64,000 nucleotides of DNA from Alkalidesulfovibrio alkalitolerans DSM 16529 (lineage in GTDB: Bacteria; Desulfobacterota; Desulfovibrionia; Desulfovibrionales; Desulfovibrionaceae), in assembly GCF_000422245.1 (NCBI RefSeq), contig NZ_ATHI01000004.1:62001-126000 (forward strand), read 5' to 3'. Below are positions 47,578 to 55,186 of this stretch, in pieces. The translations under genes were made by a program, and so were the position numbers. Within the stretch, counting starts at the first letter, position 1, and each line of letters starts with the position of its first letter. The notes under the pieces are model-generated. The model was not told the DNA's origin. It saw nothing but the letters and a program-made list of their open reading frames with translations, and made no database searches.

Positions 47578-48897
47578 TCAGCGTACGCTCAGATTTTCGG
47601 CCAGACCGCCGATCTGCTTGGCCATGAGCGTGGCGTACTGGTCGGTCATGCCCGAGACGTAGTCGAGCACGCGCATGTATCCTTCATAGAGCGTGGCGTC
47701 GTCGGGCGGCGCGTGCTCGCCCAGCACCCGCAACAGGCGCTGGCCCCGGCCGCTGACCCTGCCGCGCGCCAGCTTCTCCCACACGGCCGTGCACAGCACC
47801 TGCAACAGCCCGCCGATGGCCGAGAACGAGCCGATCTCCAACTCGATCTTGCGGGTGTTGGTGTAGATCCGGCCGCGCGCAAGCTCCTTGGCCCCGGCGA
47901 TGCCTTGGCGGGTAGCCTCGGAGCAGACGTCGAGCAGCGACTTCTCGAAGGCTCCAGCCAGGATGGCGCGGTGGTGATCGGCGAACGCCCTGGCCGCGTC
48001 CTCCACGGCCCGGCCGATGGCCTGGGAGCGGATGTAGGAGAGGCGGCGGCGCTGATGCAGCGAGGCGTCGCGCGCCGGGCCGCCCAGGGAGTCGGCCAGG
48101 GGGCCGAGCGCGGCCATGATCTCGGCGAAGGAAAGAAGCCCCAGTTCGCGGGCGTCCTCCAGGTCGAGGATGGAGTAGCAGATGTCGTCCGCCGCCTCCA
48201 CGAGGAAGGCCAGGGGGTGGCGGGCGAAGCCGCCTTCTGTGCCCGGCGGCAGGCCCAGGCGCTGTGCGATCTCGTCGAGGGTGGCGCGCTCGGAGAGGTA
48301 GCAGGAGAATTTGCCCTTTTGTCTGGCCACTGGGTGCTCGGAGGTCCACGGGTATTTCAGCAGCGCGCCGAGCGTGGGCAGGGTCAGGCGCATGCCGCCA
48401 GCGTTCAGCGACATTTCGAGCCGGGTGACGATGCGAAAGCCCTGGGCGTTGCCCTCGAAGGTGGCGAGGTCGAGACGCTGGGCGGGCGAAAGATTCTCGA
48501 CCAGATGGTCCGGGGCCTCGGCGAAGAAGGCGCGCACCGCCTCCTCCCCGGCGTGGCCGAAGGGCGGATTGCCGATGTCGTGGGCCAGGCAGGCGGCCTG
48601 CACGATCTCGCCGAGCATGGCCGGGGGCGTGTGCGGCGGCAACTCGTCACGCAAGAGTTCAAAGGCGTGCAGGCCGAGCGAGCGTCCCACGCTGCCCGTT
48701 TCGATGCTGTGCGTCAGGCGCGTGTGCACGTGGTCGTTGATGGTCAGGGGGTGAACCTGGGTCTTGCGGCCCAGGCGGCGGAAGGCCGTGGAGAAGACGA
48801 TGCGGTCGTAGTCACGCAGGAACTCGCTGCGCGGGTCGCCGGGGGCGTTTTCGCGTTCGGGGTGGCGGCGGGGTGAAAGGAGACATGTCCAGTCCAT
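47578..48897 (-). CDS. dgt: dGTPase-like HD-domain deoxynucleotide triphosphohydrolase
   Basis: Hydrolyses dNTPs (typically dGTP) to nucleoside and triphosphate, 439 residues. HD-fold metal ligands are visible in [11 protein letters not shown] and [17 protein letters not shown], and the N-terminal [21 protein letters not shown] is typical of the family. ATG at 48897 fits homologue length although no ribosome site is visible; a TTG 42 bp upstream is possible. Its promoter region backs onto that of the ArsR gene. Confidence 0.9.
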   Translation of the reverse strand: MDWTCLLSPRRHPERENAPGDPRSEFLRDYDRIVFSTAFRRLGRKTQVHPLTINDHVHTRLTHSIETGSVGRSLGLHAFELLRDELPPHTPPAMLGEIVQAACLAHDIGNPPFGHAGEEAVRAFFAEAPDHLVENLSPAQRLDLATFEGNAQGFRIVTRLEMSLNAGGMRLTLPTLGALLKYPWTSEHPVARQKGKFSCYLSERATLDEIAQRLGLPPGTEGGFARHPLAFLVEAADDICYSILDLEDARELGLLSFAEIMAALGPLADSLGGPARDASLHQRRRLSYIRSQAIGRAVEDAARAFADHHRAILAGAFEKSLLDVCSEATRQGIAGAKELARGRIYTNTRKIELEIGSFSAIGGLLQVLCTAVWEKLARGRVSGRGQRLLRVLGEHAPPDDATLYEGYMRVLDYVSGMTDQYATLMAKQIGGLAENLSVR

Positions 48898-48969
48898 GAT
48901 TCGGCAACGATGGCTTGGCCTGCCCGTGCTGTCAAGCAAGGGAAGCTGGCACGGCCGTTATCGGCGGGC

Positions 48970-49009
48970 TTGCGTTCCGGGGGAATGCGACATATGAACA
49001 TGTGGACAT
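48970..49009 (+). promoter_or_regulatory. Promoter and operator of the ArsR-type regulator
   Basis: TTGCGT (48970-48975) and TATGAA (48993-48998) are 17 bp apart. An imperfect inverted repeat atgaacatgtggacat (48994-49009) covers the -10 and the predicted start, and overlaps the ATG, so the mRNA would be nearly leaderless. A matching site stands before the permease gene (49737-49752). This is the expected layout for autorepression by an ArsR/SmtB protein. Confidence 0.6.
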
Positions 49010-49388
49010 GAGCAGCAAGCCAGAAATCATCCCCACCTGCGCCGAGGACTGTGAGGTCCACGAACTGCATTCGGCTTCCATTGCGACCGTGCGCGAGGCC
49101 ATGCCGCCCGACGCGGATCTTTTTTTCCTGGCGGAGCTGTTCCGGGTGCTGGGCGACCACACGCGGGTGCGCGTCTTGGCCGCGCTCTCGCGCACCGAGC
49201 TGTGCGTCTGCGATCTGGCCGAATTGCTGGGCATGTCGCATTCCGCCGTCTCGCACCAGCTCAGGGCGCTTCGCGCTTCCCGCCTCGTGCGCGGCCGCCG
49301 TGACGGCAAAAACGTCTTCTACTCCCTGGACGATGACCACGTGCGCGGCCTCATGGAACAAGGCCTGGATCACGTGCGTCACGGCTGA
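49008..49388 (+). CDS. ArsR/SmtB-family metal-sensing repressor (CadC-like site)
   Basis: 126-residue winged-helix repressor that releases DNA on metal binding. It has two N-terminal cysteines (C11, C15 in TCAEDCEVHELH) and ELCVCDL (C66, C68) at the start of the recognition region, the four-cysteine alpha-3N arrangement used by CadC-type Cd/Pb/Zn sensors. The DNA-reading helix is MSHSAVSHQLRAL. No ribosome site precedes the ATG, which fits a near-leaderless transcript. The efflux permease follows 379 bp downstream, behind two repeat elements. Confidence 0.88.
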   Translation: MSSKPEIIPTCAEDCEVHELHSASIATVREAMPPDADLFFLAELFRVLGDHTRVRVLAALSRTELCVCDLAELLGMSHSAVSHQLRALRASRLVRGRRDGKNVFYSLDDDHVRGLMEQGLDHVRHG

Positions 49389-49396
49389 CTCTCCAT

Positions 49397-49521
49397 CAGG
49401 CCGCTGAAAAAGCACCATCTGCTGCGTTGCCGCGAAAGCGCCGGACCCTCGTGTATTCTTTGATACACGTCGGCCCCGGCGCTTTCTTGCGCCTTGCATC
49501 TGGTGCTTTTTGAGCGGCCTG
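49397..49521 (+). repeat. Dispersed nested inverted-repeat element, copy 8
   Basis: Outer arms caggccgct/agcggcctg, middle stem gaaagcgccgg/ccggcgctttc, tip cgtgtat/atacacg. Forward orientation. Starts 8 nt after the ArsR stop. Confidence 0.92.
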
Positions 49522-49548
49522 ACGACGGAGTTTGCCGACACATTCAGC

Positions 49549-49650
49549 TTCAAAAGCGCCATCTGCTGCGTTGCCGCGAAAGTTCAAACCCTCGCGTATG
49601 TGAACTACGCGTCGGTCTTGAACTTTTTGTGCGGCCTTGGATCTGGCATC
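49549..49650 (+). repeat. Dispersed nested inverted-repeat element, copy 9 (degenerate)
   Basis: Retains the core tctgctgcgttgccgcg, middle stem aaagttcaa/ttgaacttt and tip cgcgta/tacgcg, but the outer arms are largely lost. Forward orientation. Confidence 0.7.
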
Positions 49651-49702
49651 CTCCACTTCGCACGTTGTTCCGTCGAAATTTTTCCGGGCATCGCCTGACC
49701 GC

Positions 49703-49752
49703 TTGACGCCGTGGGGCGATAGGCATATTTCGACGCATGAGCATGTGTTCAT
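49703..49752 (+). promoter_or_regulatory. Promoter and ArsR operator of the permease gene
   Basis: TTGACG (49703-49708), 17 bp, TATTTC (49726-49731). The inverted repeat atgagcatgtgttcat (49737-49752) lies at the predicted transcription start and agrees with the site before the ArsR gene at 13 of 16 positions. Confidence 0.6.
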
Positions 49753-49767
49753 ATTTGGAGGGGTACC

Positions 49768-51036
49768 GTGTCCATGTCCGCAATCGACCCGATCATCGCA
49801 AACCTGCCGTCCCTGACCTTGGAAATACTCGCCGAAACCTGGGGCGTGGTGCTCGACGCCGCGCCCTGGATGCTCCTTGGCGTGATCGTGGCCGGGCTGC
49901 TCAAGGCCTTCCTGCCCGACCGCGTCGTAGCCCGGCACCTGGGCGCGAACAGCCGCTTCGCCGTGCTCAAGGCCGCACTCATCGGCGCGCCGCTGCCGCT
50001 GTGCAGTTGCGGCGTGCTGCCCGCCGCGGCCGGGCTCAGACGCCAGGGCGCGGGCAAGGGGCCCACGGCCGCCTTCATGGTCTCCACTCCCGAGACGGGC
50101 GTGGACTCCATCGCCGTGACCTACGCCCTGCTCGATCCGCTCATGGCCGTGCTGCGGCCCGTGGCCGCCATCGTCACCGCCGTGCTCACCGGGCTCGGCG
50201 TGGGTTGGCTGGACCGGCGCGAGGGCCGTCCAGGCGAGGGGGCGCTGGCTTCAGGGGCCGCGCCCGTGGCCGCCGCCGGGCATGCGTGTACGGACGAAGA
50301 GGCAGGGCCGGGCGGTATGAAGAGCCCGATGCCTGCACGCCCCGAGCCATTCTCGCCCATCCTGCCGTCCATGGATGCCCTGGAGAAAGCCCAGACGCAC
50401 GGCGGCTGCGGCTGCGGCGACACGGGATGCGGCGTGCCCGCGGCCCGGCCCGGCCTGTTCGGCCGGGTGCGCTCGGGCCTTTCCTACGCCTTCCTCGACA
50501 TCCTGGGCGACGTGGGCCCCTGGTTCATGGCCGGGGCGCTGGCTGCCGGAGCCTTCATCGCGCTCGCGCCGCCGCAGCTTCTCTCGGACAACCTGGGCAC
50601 CGGCCTTTGGGCCATGCTCGCGGCCCTGGCTGTGTCCCTGCCGCTGTACGTCTGCGCCACGGCGACCACGCCCCTGGTCGCGGCCCTGGCCATGAAGGGA
50701 CTTTCGCCCGGCGCGGCGCTGGTCTTCCTGCTCGCCGGGCCAGCCACCAACGCGGCCACCGTGGCCGTGGTCGCGGGTATGCTCGGCCGCCGCGCGGCCA
50801 TGGTCTACGTCGCGGCCATCGGCGTATGCGCGCTGCTCATGGGCGCGGCCGCGAACTGGCTCTACTTCCGTCTCGGCATGGACGTGGCGGGATGGGTGGC
50901 GGTTTCCGGCGAGGAGGCGCACGGACCGTTCTCGGTCATTGCGGGCGGGGTCATGCTCGGCTGCATGGCCTACGGCTATGCGCGTAGGAAGATGAACGGC
51001 CATGCGGGAGGGTGCGCGGCCGAGGCCAAGGTCTGA
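49768..51036 (+). CDS. SO_0444-family Cu/Zn-type efflux permease
   Basis: 422-residue inner-membrane permease (DUF318/ArsP-related). Two sets of hydrophobic helices flank a His/Cys-rich loop (about 150-225) containing GGCGCGDTGCG, a likely metal-binding tract. Conserved family segments are PLPLCSCGVLPAAAGLR, STPETGVDSI and AGPATNAATVAVV. The start is a GTG with ttggagggg upstream. Control by the adjacent CadC-like sensor through the shared operator indicates export of a soft metal ion; which one is not decided by sequence. Confidence 0.85.
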   Translation: MSMSAIDPIIANLPSLTLEILAETWGVVLDAAPWMLLGVIVAGLLKAFLPDRVVARHLGANSRFAVLKAALIGAPLPLCSCGVLPAAAGLRRQGAGKGPTAAFMVSTPETGVDSIAVTYALLDPLMAVLRPVAAIVTAVLTGLGVGWLDRREGRPGEGALASGAAPVAAAGHACTDEEAGPGGMKSPMPARPEPFSPILPSMDALEKAQTHGGCGCGDTGCGVPAARPGLFGRVRSGLSYAFLDILGDVGPWFMAGALAAGAFIALAPPQLLSDNLGTGLWAMLAALAVSLPLYVCATATTPLVAALAMKGLSPGAALVFLLAGPATNAATVAVVAGMLGRRAAMVYVAAIGVCALLMGAAANWLYFRLGMDVAGWVAVSGEEAHGPFSVIAGGVMLGCMAYGYARRKMNGHAGGCAAEAKV

Positions 51037-51040
51037 TGGG

Positions 51041-52333
51041 TCAGCGCGCGCTTGGAGCGCGAGGCTTCGGAGCTTCGTCTTCGGGCGTGGAGAGTCCCAG
51101 TATCTCGGCGGCCCAGGCCATGGCTTGGGCGTGCGATTTGGCGGCCGACTCGGGGTCGAGGTGCAGCTTATCCAGAGCCGCGTCGAGTTTCTCCCAGTCG
51201 GCGCGGTCGAACGTCTCCACGAGCTTGAGCCAGTCGAGCACCTTGGAGTTCTTGCCCAGGAGCGCGTCGCGGATGTCGTCGTCGAGCGGCAGGTCGCGCA
51301 TGACCTCCTCCATGGGCTGGCCCAAAATGGCGTCGAGCAGCGAGAAAAGTCCGAGCAGGAACATGGATTCGGACGGCATCCCCGTCTTGGCGGCCATCAA
51401 CTCCAGAAACCGGGCGCGCTTGGCCGAGACGAAGGCCAACTCGCCGGTCTTGCGCGTGTTCGACAGGTCGGACATGACCACTACGCGAAGCCATTGCGCA
51501 AGCTGTTTCTGCCCGAGCAGTACGATGGCCTGGCGCACGGATTCGATCTTGGCCCGTAGCGAGAAGGCGGCCGAGTTGATGTAGCGCAGCAGCCGGTAGG
51601 ACAAGGAGATGTCCACCGCGATGATCTGGGCCAGATCGTTGACGTCGTAGTCCGGGTGGCCAAGTCTTTCCAGCAGTTGTAGTTTGGAAAGCTCGCTGCT
51701 GCTGATCTTCTTGCCCGTGATGACCGTGGGTTTGCAGAAGAAGAAGCCCTGAAAGAACTCGAAGCCGAGTTGTCTGGTGAGTTCGTAGATTTTGACGGTC
51801 TCGATTTTCTCGGCCAAAAGCTTGCAGCCGTAAGGCTTGAGTTGCTTGTACAGGCCGATGACGTCTTTTGGTGAGCGGCCGAGGATGTCCACTTTGACGA
51901 TGTCGGCCATGCCAAGGATGGGCTCGAATCCGGGCTGGCCCACAAAATCGTCCAGGGCCAGGGTGTAGCCAGCGTCCTTGAGGCGTCGCAGGGCCGCGAT
52001 GACCTCGGGCTCGGGCCGCACCGTCTCCAATATCTCTATGACACACATATCCGGAGGCAGGGCGAAGGCCGCGTCCTCCACGAGCATGCGCGCGGGAAAG
52101 TTGATGAGCAGCTTGGAACCGTGGCTCAGGCCGTCGCCAGCAAGCATGAAGCCGTCGGCGATGACCCGGGATGTGGCGTTGTCGTCATCGACGATGCAGG
52201 ACGTGCCGGCCTGCTGGCTGGACCTGAAGAGAAGCTCGTATCCCCAGATGTTCTCGTCGCGGTCGAAAATGGGCTGACGCGCGACGAAGACGGATTCGAG
52301 TTCAAGGCCGTCGGATCGCAAAGTCAGCCCCAT
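51041..52333 (-). CDS. Degenerate EAL plus HDOD signalling protein
   Basis: 430 residues. The N-terminal about 200 form an EAL-type barrel whose signature is changed to ELL (WGYELLFRSS), with LALDDFVG and LAEKIET retained; loss of key acids suggests binding rather than hydrolysis of cyclic di-GMP. The C-terminal part is an HDOD domain (about 215-400; SYRLLRYINSAAF). This YuxH-type architecture is found in regulators of motility and stress. Its ATG lies 1 nt after the argC stop, so it is probably translated from the argC message. Convergent with the permease gene, 4 nt between stops. Confidence 0.85.
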   Translation of the reverse strand: MGLTLRSDGLELESVFVARQPIFDRDENIWGYELLFRSSQQAGTSCIVDDDNATSRVIADGFMLAGDGLSHGSKLLINFPARMLVEDAAFALPPDMCVIEILETVRPEPEVIAALRRLKDAGYTLALDDFVGQPGFEPILGMADIVKVDILGRSPKDVIGLYKQLKPYGCKLLAEKIETVKIYELTRQLGFEFFQGFFFCKPTVITGKKISSSELSKLQLLERLGHPDYDVNDLAQIIAVDISLSYRLLRYINSAAFSLRAKIESVRQAIVLLGQKQLAQWLRVVVMSDLSNTRKTGELAFVSAKRARFLELMAAKTGMPSESMFLLGLFSLLDAILGQPMEEVMRDLPLDDDIRDALLGKNSKVLDWLKLVETFDRADWEKLDAALDKLHLDPESAAKSHAQAMAWAAEILGLSTPEDEAPKPRAPSAR

Positions 52334-52334
52334 C

Positions 52335-53390
52335 TCACGGCATGAACGGAGGCAGGTCGAGTCCTAAGGACTCGTCCAGCCCGAGCATCAGGTTGGCGTT
52401 GGCCAGGGCTTGCCCACTCGCTCCCCGGCAGAGATTGTCGATGGCCGAGAGGACCACGAGCCGTCCGGTGCGCGGATCGGCCACGAGCCCGATGTCGCAG
52501 AACATGGTGCCGCGCACGTTGCGCGTCTGCGGCAGGCCGCCCTCGGGCAGCACCCGTATCCAACGTTCGCCCGCGTAGCGCTCGGCGTAGATCTCGCGGA
52601 CCTCGGCCGTTGTCGCGGGCCGCGTCAGGCGACCGTACATGGTGGCCAGGATGCCCCGGTTCATGGGCAGCAGGTGCGGGTTGAAGGAGACCGTGAGGCC
52701 TTGCCCGGCCGCGCGGGAAAGCTCCTGCTCGATCTCGGGCGTGTGGCGGTGCTTGCCGATGTTGTAGGCCCTGAATGAATCCGCCACCTCGCAGTAGAGC
52801 ATGGCCGTGTTCGCGCCGCGCCCAGCGCCCGTGGCCCCGGACTTGGCGTCCACCACGATGCCGTCGGGCTCGATTAGTCCGGCTTTAAGCGCCGGCGCAA
52901 GGCCCAGGATGGCGGCCGTGGGGTAGCAGCCGGGGTTGGCCACCAGCGAGGCGTTCCTGACCTCCTCGCGGTACAGTTCGACGAGCCCGAAGACGGCGCG
53001 GTCGAGCAGGTCGGTGCGGCGATGCGCCAGGTTGTACCATTGCGCGTAGATGTCCGCGTCGCGCAGCCTGAAGTCGGCCGAGAGGTCCACCACGCGAGCG
53101 CCCGCGTCGAGCAACTCGCCCGCCATGTCCATGGCCGTGCCGTGGGGCACGGCCAGAAAGACCACGTCGCAGGATTTCTTGAGATCCGCCACGTCGGGCA
53201 TGGTGACCACGATCTCGCCCGGAGCGGTGCGCTCCAGGTGCGGAAAGAGGTCGGCCAGGCGCTTGCCCGCCTCGCCGCGCGAGGTGGCGCGCACGAGCTC
53301 CAGGGAGGGGTGGGCGGCCAGGAGCCGGGCCAGTTCCATGCCGGTGTAGCCGGTCACTCCGACCAGTCCGGCGGTGCGTTTCGCGGGCAT
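52335..53390 (-). CDS. argC: N-acetyl-gamma-glutamyl-phosphate reductase
   Basis: Third enzyme of arginine synthesis, NADPH-dependent, 351 residues. Type 1 ArgC: GLVGVTGYTGMELARLL at the N-terminus, FLAVPHGTAM, the catalytic cysteine in VANPGCYPTAA, SGATGAGRGAN, and HRHTPEIEQEL. The ATG at 53390 has aagga upstream. It is 8 nt behind the DUF1844 gene and just ahead of the EAL/HDOD gene. No other arg gene is in the window. Confidence 0.95.
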   Translation of the reverse strand: MPAKRTAGLVGVTGYTGMELARLLAAHPSLELVRATSRGEAGKRLADLFPHLERTAPGEIVVTMPDVADLKKSCDVVFLAVPHGTAMDMAGELLDAGARVVDLSADFRLRDADIYAQWYNLAHRRTDLLDRAVFGLVELYREEVRNASLVANPGCYPTAAILGLAPALKAGLIEPDGIVVDAKSGATGAGRGANTAMLYCEVADSFRAYNIGKHRHTPEIEQELSRAAGQGLTVSFNPHLLPMNRGILATMYGRLTRPATTAEVREIYAERYAGERWIRVLPEGGLPQTRNVRGTMFCDIGLVADPRTGRLVVLSAIDNLCRGASGQALANANLMLGLDESLGLDLPPFMP

Positions 53391-53398
53391 GTTCGTCC

Positions 53399-53701
53399 TT
53401 ACTTGCTTTTGGCCACGTATTTCATGCGCAGTTCGAAGAGCACGTCCTCGAGCAGCTTTCTCTCGTCGGCGTCGAGGCACTTCTCGGTCTTGCACTTGAG
53501 CATGCACAGGATGTCGATGGTGTGCTTGGCCAGGACTAGGTCCTCCTGCATGGCCCCGCTGGAGGGCTCGGGCACCTCGCCCAGGTGGACGAGTGCGGAG
53601 GAGGCCAGGGAGAGCACGAAGGTGGAGAACGTCACCTCGGGCATGATGGGCCCGCCGGGGCCTTCGCAGCAGGGAGAGGCGGGCGTGGTGTCGGCGGTCA
53701 T
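53399..53701 (-). CDS. DUF1844 protein
   Basis: 100-residue protein of the DUF1844 family, function unknown. Conserved core: PEVTFSTFVLSLASSALVHLGEVPEP, then AKHTIDILCMLKCKTE and LLEDVLFELRMKYV. A Cys-Cys pair (SPCCEGPGG) lies near the N-terminus. aaggagatc precedes the ATG. First gene of a unit with argC. Confidence 0.85.
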   Translation of the reverse strand: MTADTTPASPCCEGPGGPIMPEVTFSTFVLSLASSALVHLGEVPEPSSGAMQEDLVLAKHTIDILCMLKCKTEKCLDADERKLLEDVLFELRMKYVAKSK

Positions 53702-53823
53702 GCGGATCTCCTTGAAGGCTTTGTTCGGACCGCGCCGTGGCGCGAGCCGGACCGGGTATCTCGTTTCCCTAGCGCAATAATCCCGCATGCTCAAGATGCA
53801 AGGGGCAAGGGGCAGACGGATCG

Positions 53824-53853
53824 TTGTTGCCAAAAGGCACACAATGGCATAAT
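53824..53853 (+). promoter_or_regulatory. Candidate promoter of the toxin-antitoxin operon
   Basis: TTGTTG and CATAAT with 18 bp between. The predicted start is only a few bases before the toxin ATG, which has no good ribosome site, so the transcript may be nearly leaderless. Confidence 0.4.
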
Positions 53854-53863
53854 AGGTCGATTC

Positions 53864-54142
53864 ATGAAGGAGTTCGTCTGGAGCGAGGAGAAGAACGAGA
53901 TGCTGCGCCGCGAGCGCGGGGTCTGTTTCGAGGACGTTCTCGTCCACATCGCCGAGGGCGGGCTGCTGGACGTCGTGGAACACGGGAACCGGGCGAGATA
54001 TCCGGGCCAGAGAATATTCATCGTGGACATCGAGGGGTATGCGTACCTCGTCCCGTTCGTGGAGAGCGAGCGCGAAATTTTCTTGAAGACGGTAATCCCG
54101 AGCCGCAAGGCGACGCGGGACTATCTTGGGAGGCGTCAATGA
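53864..54142 (+). CDS. BrnT-like toxin of a type II toxin-antitoxin pair
   Basis: 92 residues matching the BrnT/RelE-like toxin pattern: FVWSEEKNEMLRRERGVCFEDV at the N-terminus, HGNRARYPGQRIFIVDIEGYAYLVPFV, and IFLKTVIPSRKATRDYL at the C-terminus. Members act as ribonucleases that inhibit translation. Toxin-first order with a 4-bp overlap to the antitoxin is the BrnTA arrangement. Activity is inferred; catalytic residues cannot be fixed by eye. Confidence 0.78.
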   Translation: MKEFVWSEEKNEMLRRERGVCFEDVLVHIAEGGLLDVVEHGNRARYPGQRIFIVDIEGYAYLVPFVESEREIFLKTVIPSRKATRDYLGRRQ

Positions 54143-54411
54143 GCGCGATCGACCGTGAGGAGCAGGAACTCCTCGAATCATACGAGAAGGGCGAATGGAA
54201 GCCCCTGGACCCAGATGCCCGCGCCCGGTACGAAACGGCCGCGCGCGAGATGTTCCGCAAGGACAGGCGGCTGAACATCCGCATCTCGGGCCGCGACCTC
54301 GACCGCATCAAGCGCCGGGCGCTCATCGAGGGCATCCCCTACCAGACGCTCATCGCCTCGGTGCTCCACAAGTACGCCAGCGGGCGGCTTCGGGAGCGCG
54401 ACGACGCCTGA
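54139..54411 (+). CDS. Ribbon-helix-helix antitoxin
   Basis: 90 residues. The C-terminal half (RRLNIRISGRDLDRIKRRALIEGIPYQTLIASVLHKYASG) is a CopG/BrnA-like ribbon-helix-helix DNA-binding dimerisation domain, and the acidic N-terminal half would bind the toxin. The ATG overlaps the toxin stop (ATGA). It probably represses the operon promoter. Confidence 0.8.
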   Translation: MSAIDREEQELLESYEKGEWKPLDPDARARYETAAREMFRKDRRLNIRISGRDLDRIKRRALIEGIPYQTLIASVLHKYASGRLRERDDA

Positions 54412-54420
54412 CGCCCCAAA

Positions 54421-54545
54421 CAGGCCGGTGAAAAAGTCCCATCTGCCGCGTTGCCGCGAAAAACTCAAACCCTCGCGTATTTGAAATACGCGTCGGCCTT
54501 GAATGTTTCTTGCGCCTTGCATCTGGCGCATTGGGCACGGCCCGC
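54421..54545 (+). repeat. Dispersed nested inverted-repeat element, copy 10
   Basis: Left arm aggccggt as in copy 3, core tctgccgcgttgccgcg, tip cgcgtattt/aaatacgcg. The right arm is altered (cgcattgggcacggcc), so the outer stem is weak. It fills the whole gap between the antitoxin and mscL genes, which converge. Forward orientation. Confidence 0.85.
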
Positions 54546-54952
54546 TACGCGCCCTTCTTGAGCAGGTCCCTGATCTCGGTCAGGAGCTTCTCTTCGGGGC
54601 CGGGCTCGGGAGGCGGCGCGGCGGGCGCGGCCTCCTCCTTGCGGCGCAGCATGTTGATCCCCTTGACCAGCATGAAGATGGCGAAGGCCACGATGGCGAA
54701 GTCCACCACGGTCTGCACGAAGACGCCGTAGCGCAGGACCACGGCCGGGGCGTCCTCGGCCGCGGCCTTCAAGGTCACTGTCAGGTCGCTGAAGTCGATG
54801 CCGCCCACGAGCAGGCCGATGGGCGGCATGATCACGTCCGCGACCATGGAGCTGACGATCTTGCCGAACGCCGCGCCCACGATGATGCCCACGGCCATGT
54901 CCACGGCGTTTCCCTTGACGGCGAATTCCTTGAATTCCTGCAGAAGTTTCAC
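54545..54952 (-). CDS. mscL: Large-conductance mechanosensitive channel
   Basis: 135-residue inner-membrane channel opening under hypo-osmotic stress. The N-terminal [23 protein letters not shown] and the second helix [19 protein letters not shown] identify MscL; a Pro/Glu-rich linker and C-terminal helix ([11 protein letters not shown]) complete it. Its coding region ends in the edge of repeat copy 10. Likely monocistronic. Confidence 0.96.
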   Translation of the reverse strand: MKLLQEFKEFAVKGNAVDMAVGIIVGAAFGKIVSSMVADVIMPPIGLLVGGIDFSDLTVTLKAAAEDAPAVVLRYGVFVQTVVDFAIVAFAIFMLVKGINMLRRKEEAAPAAPPPEPGPEEKLLTEIRDLLKKGA

Positions 54953-55186
54953 GGCTGCTCCTCCGGTTTGCGGGGGAACATAACATCAACTCCCGCCCGC
55001 AGGGAGTGGGGAAAAACGGTAGGGGGAAGAATATTCGCTGGCCTGGGAGAAATATTCGCGCCGGAACTTCCAGGGGCGGCACGGGCACGGCCAGGGTAAA
55101 ACGGCTTTTCCGCGTCGCGGCGAGCGAATGGGCCTTTGCGCCAACATCGGGACGCGGCCGCCTGAAGGCGGTCAGGCGCCCGCCCG

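Larger units (their letters stand above)
49389..49767. other. Gene-free region between the ArsR gene and the permease
   Basis: Holds element copies 8 and 9 and, at its right end, the permease promoter/operator. The about 30 bp between the copies resembles the spacer following copies 6 and 7. No coding sequence supported. Confidence 0.6.

Noticed and set aside
49389-49767. Leftward protein-coding gene overlapping copies 8 and 9
   Set aside because: Open frames there run through the repeat elements and give the same peptide pieces at other copies; no ribosome site or family motif.
53790-53815. Reverse-oriented vestige of the hairpin element (gctcaagatgcaaggggcaa)
   Set aside because: Only about 15 bases resemble the right arm in reverse; no stem, tip or second arm is present, so it is probably coincidence.
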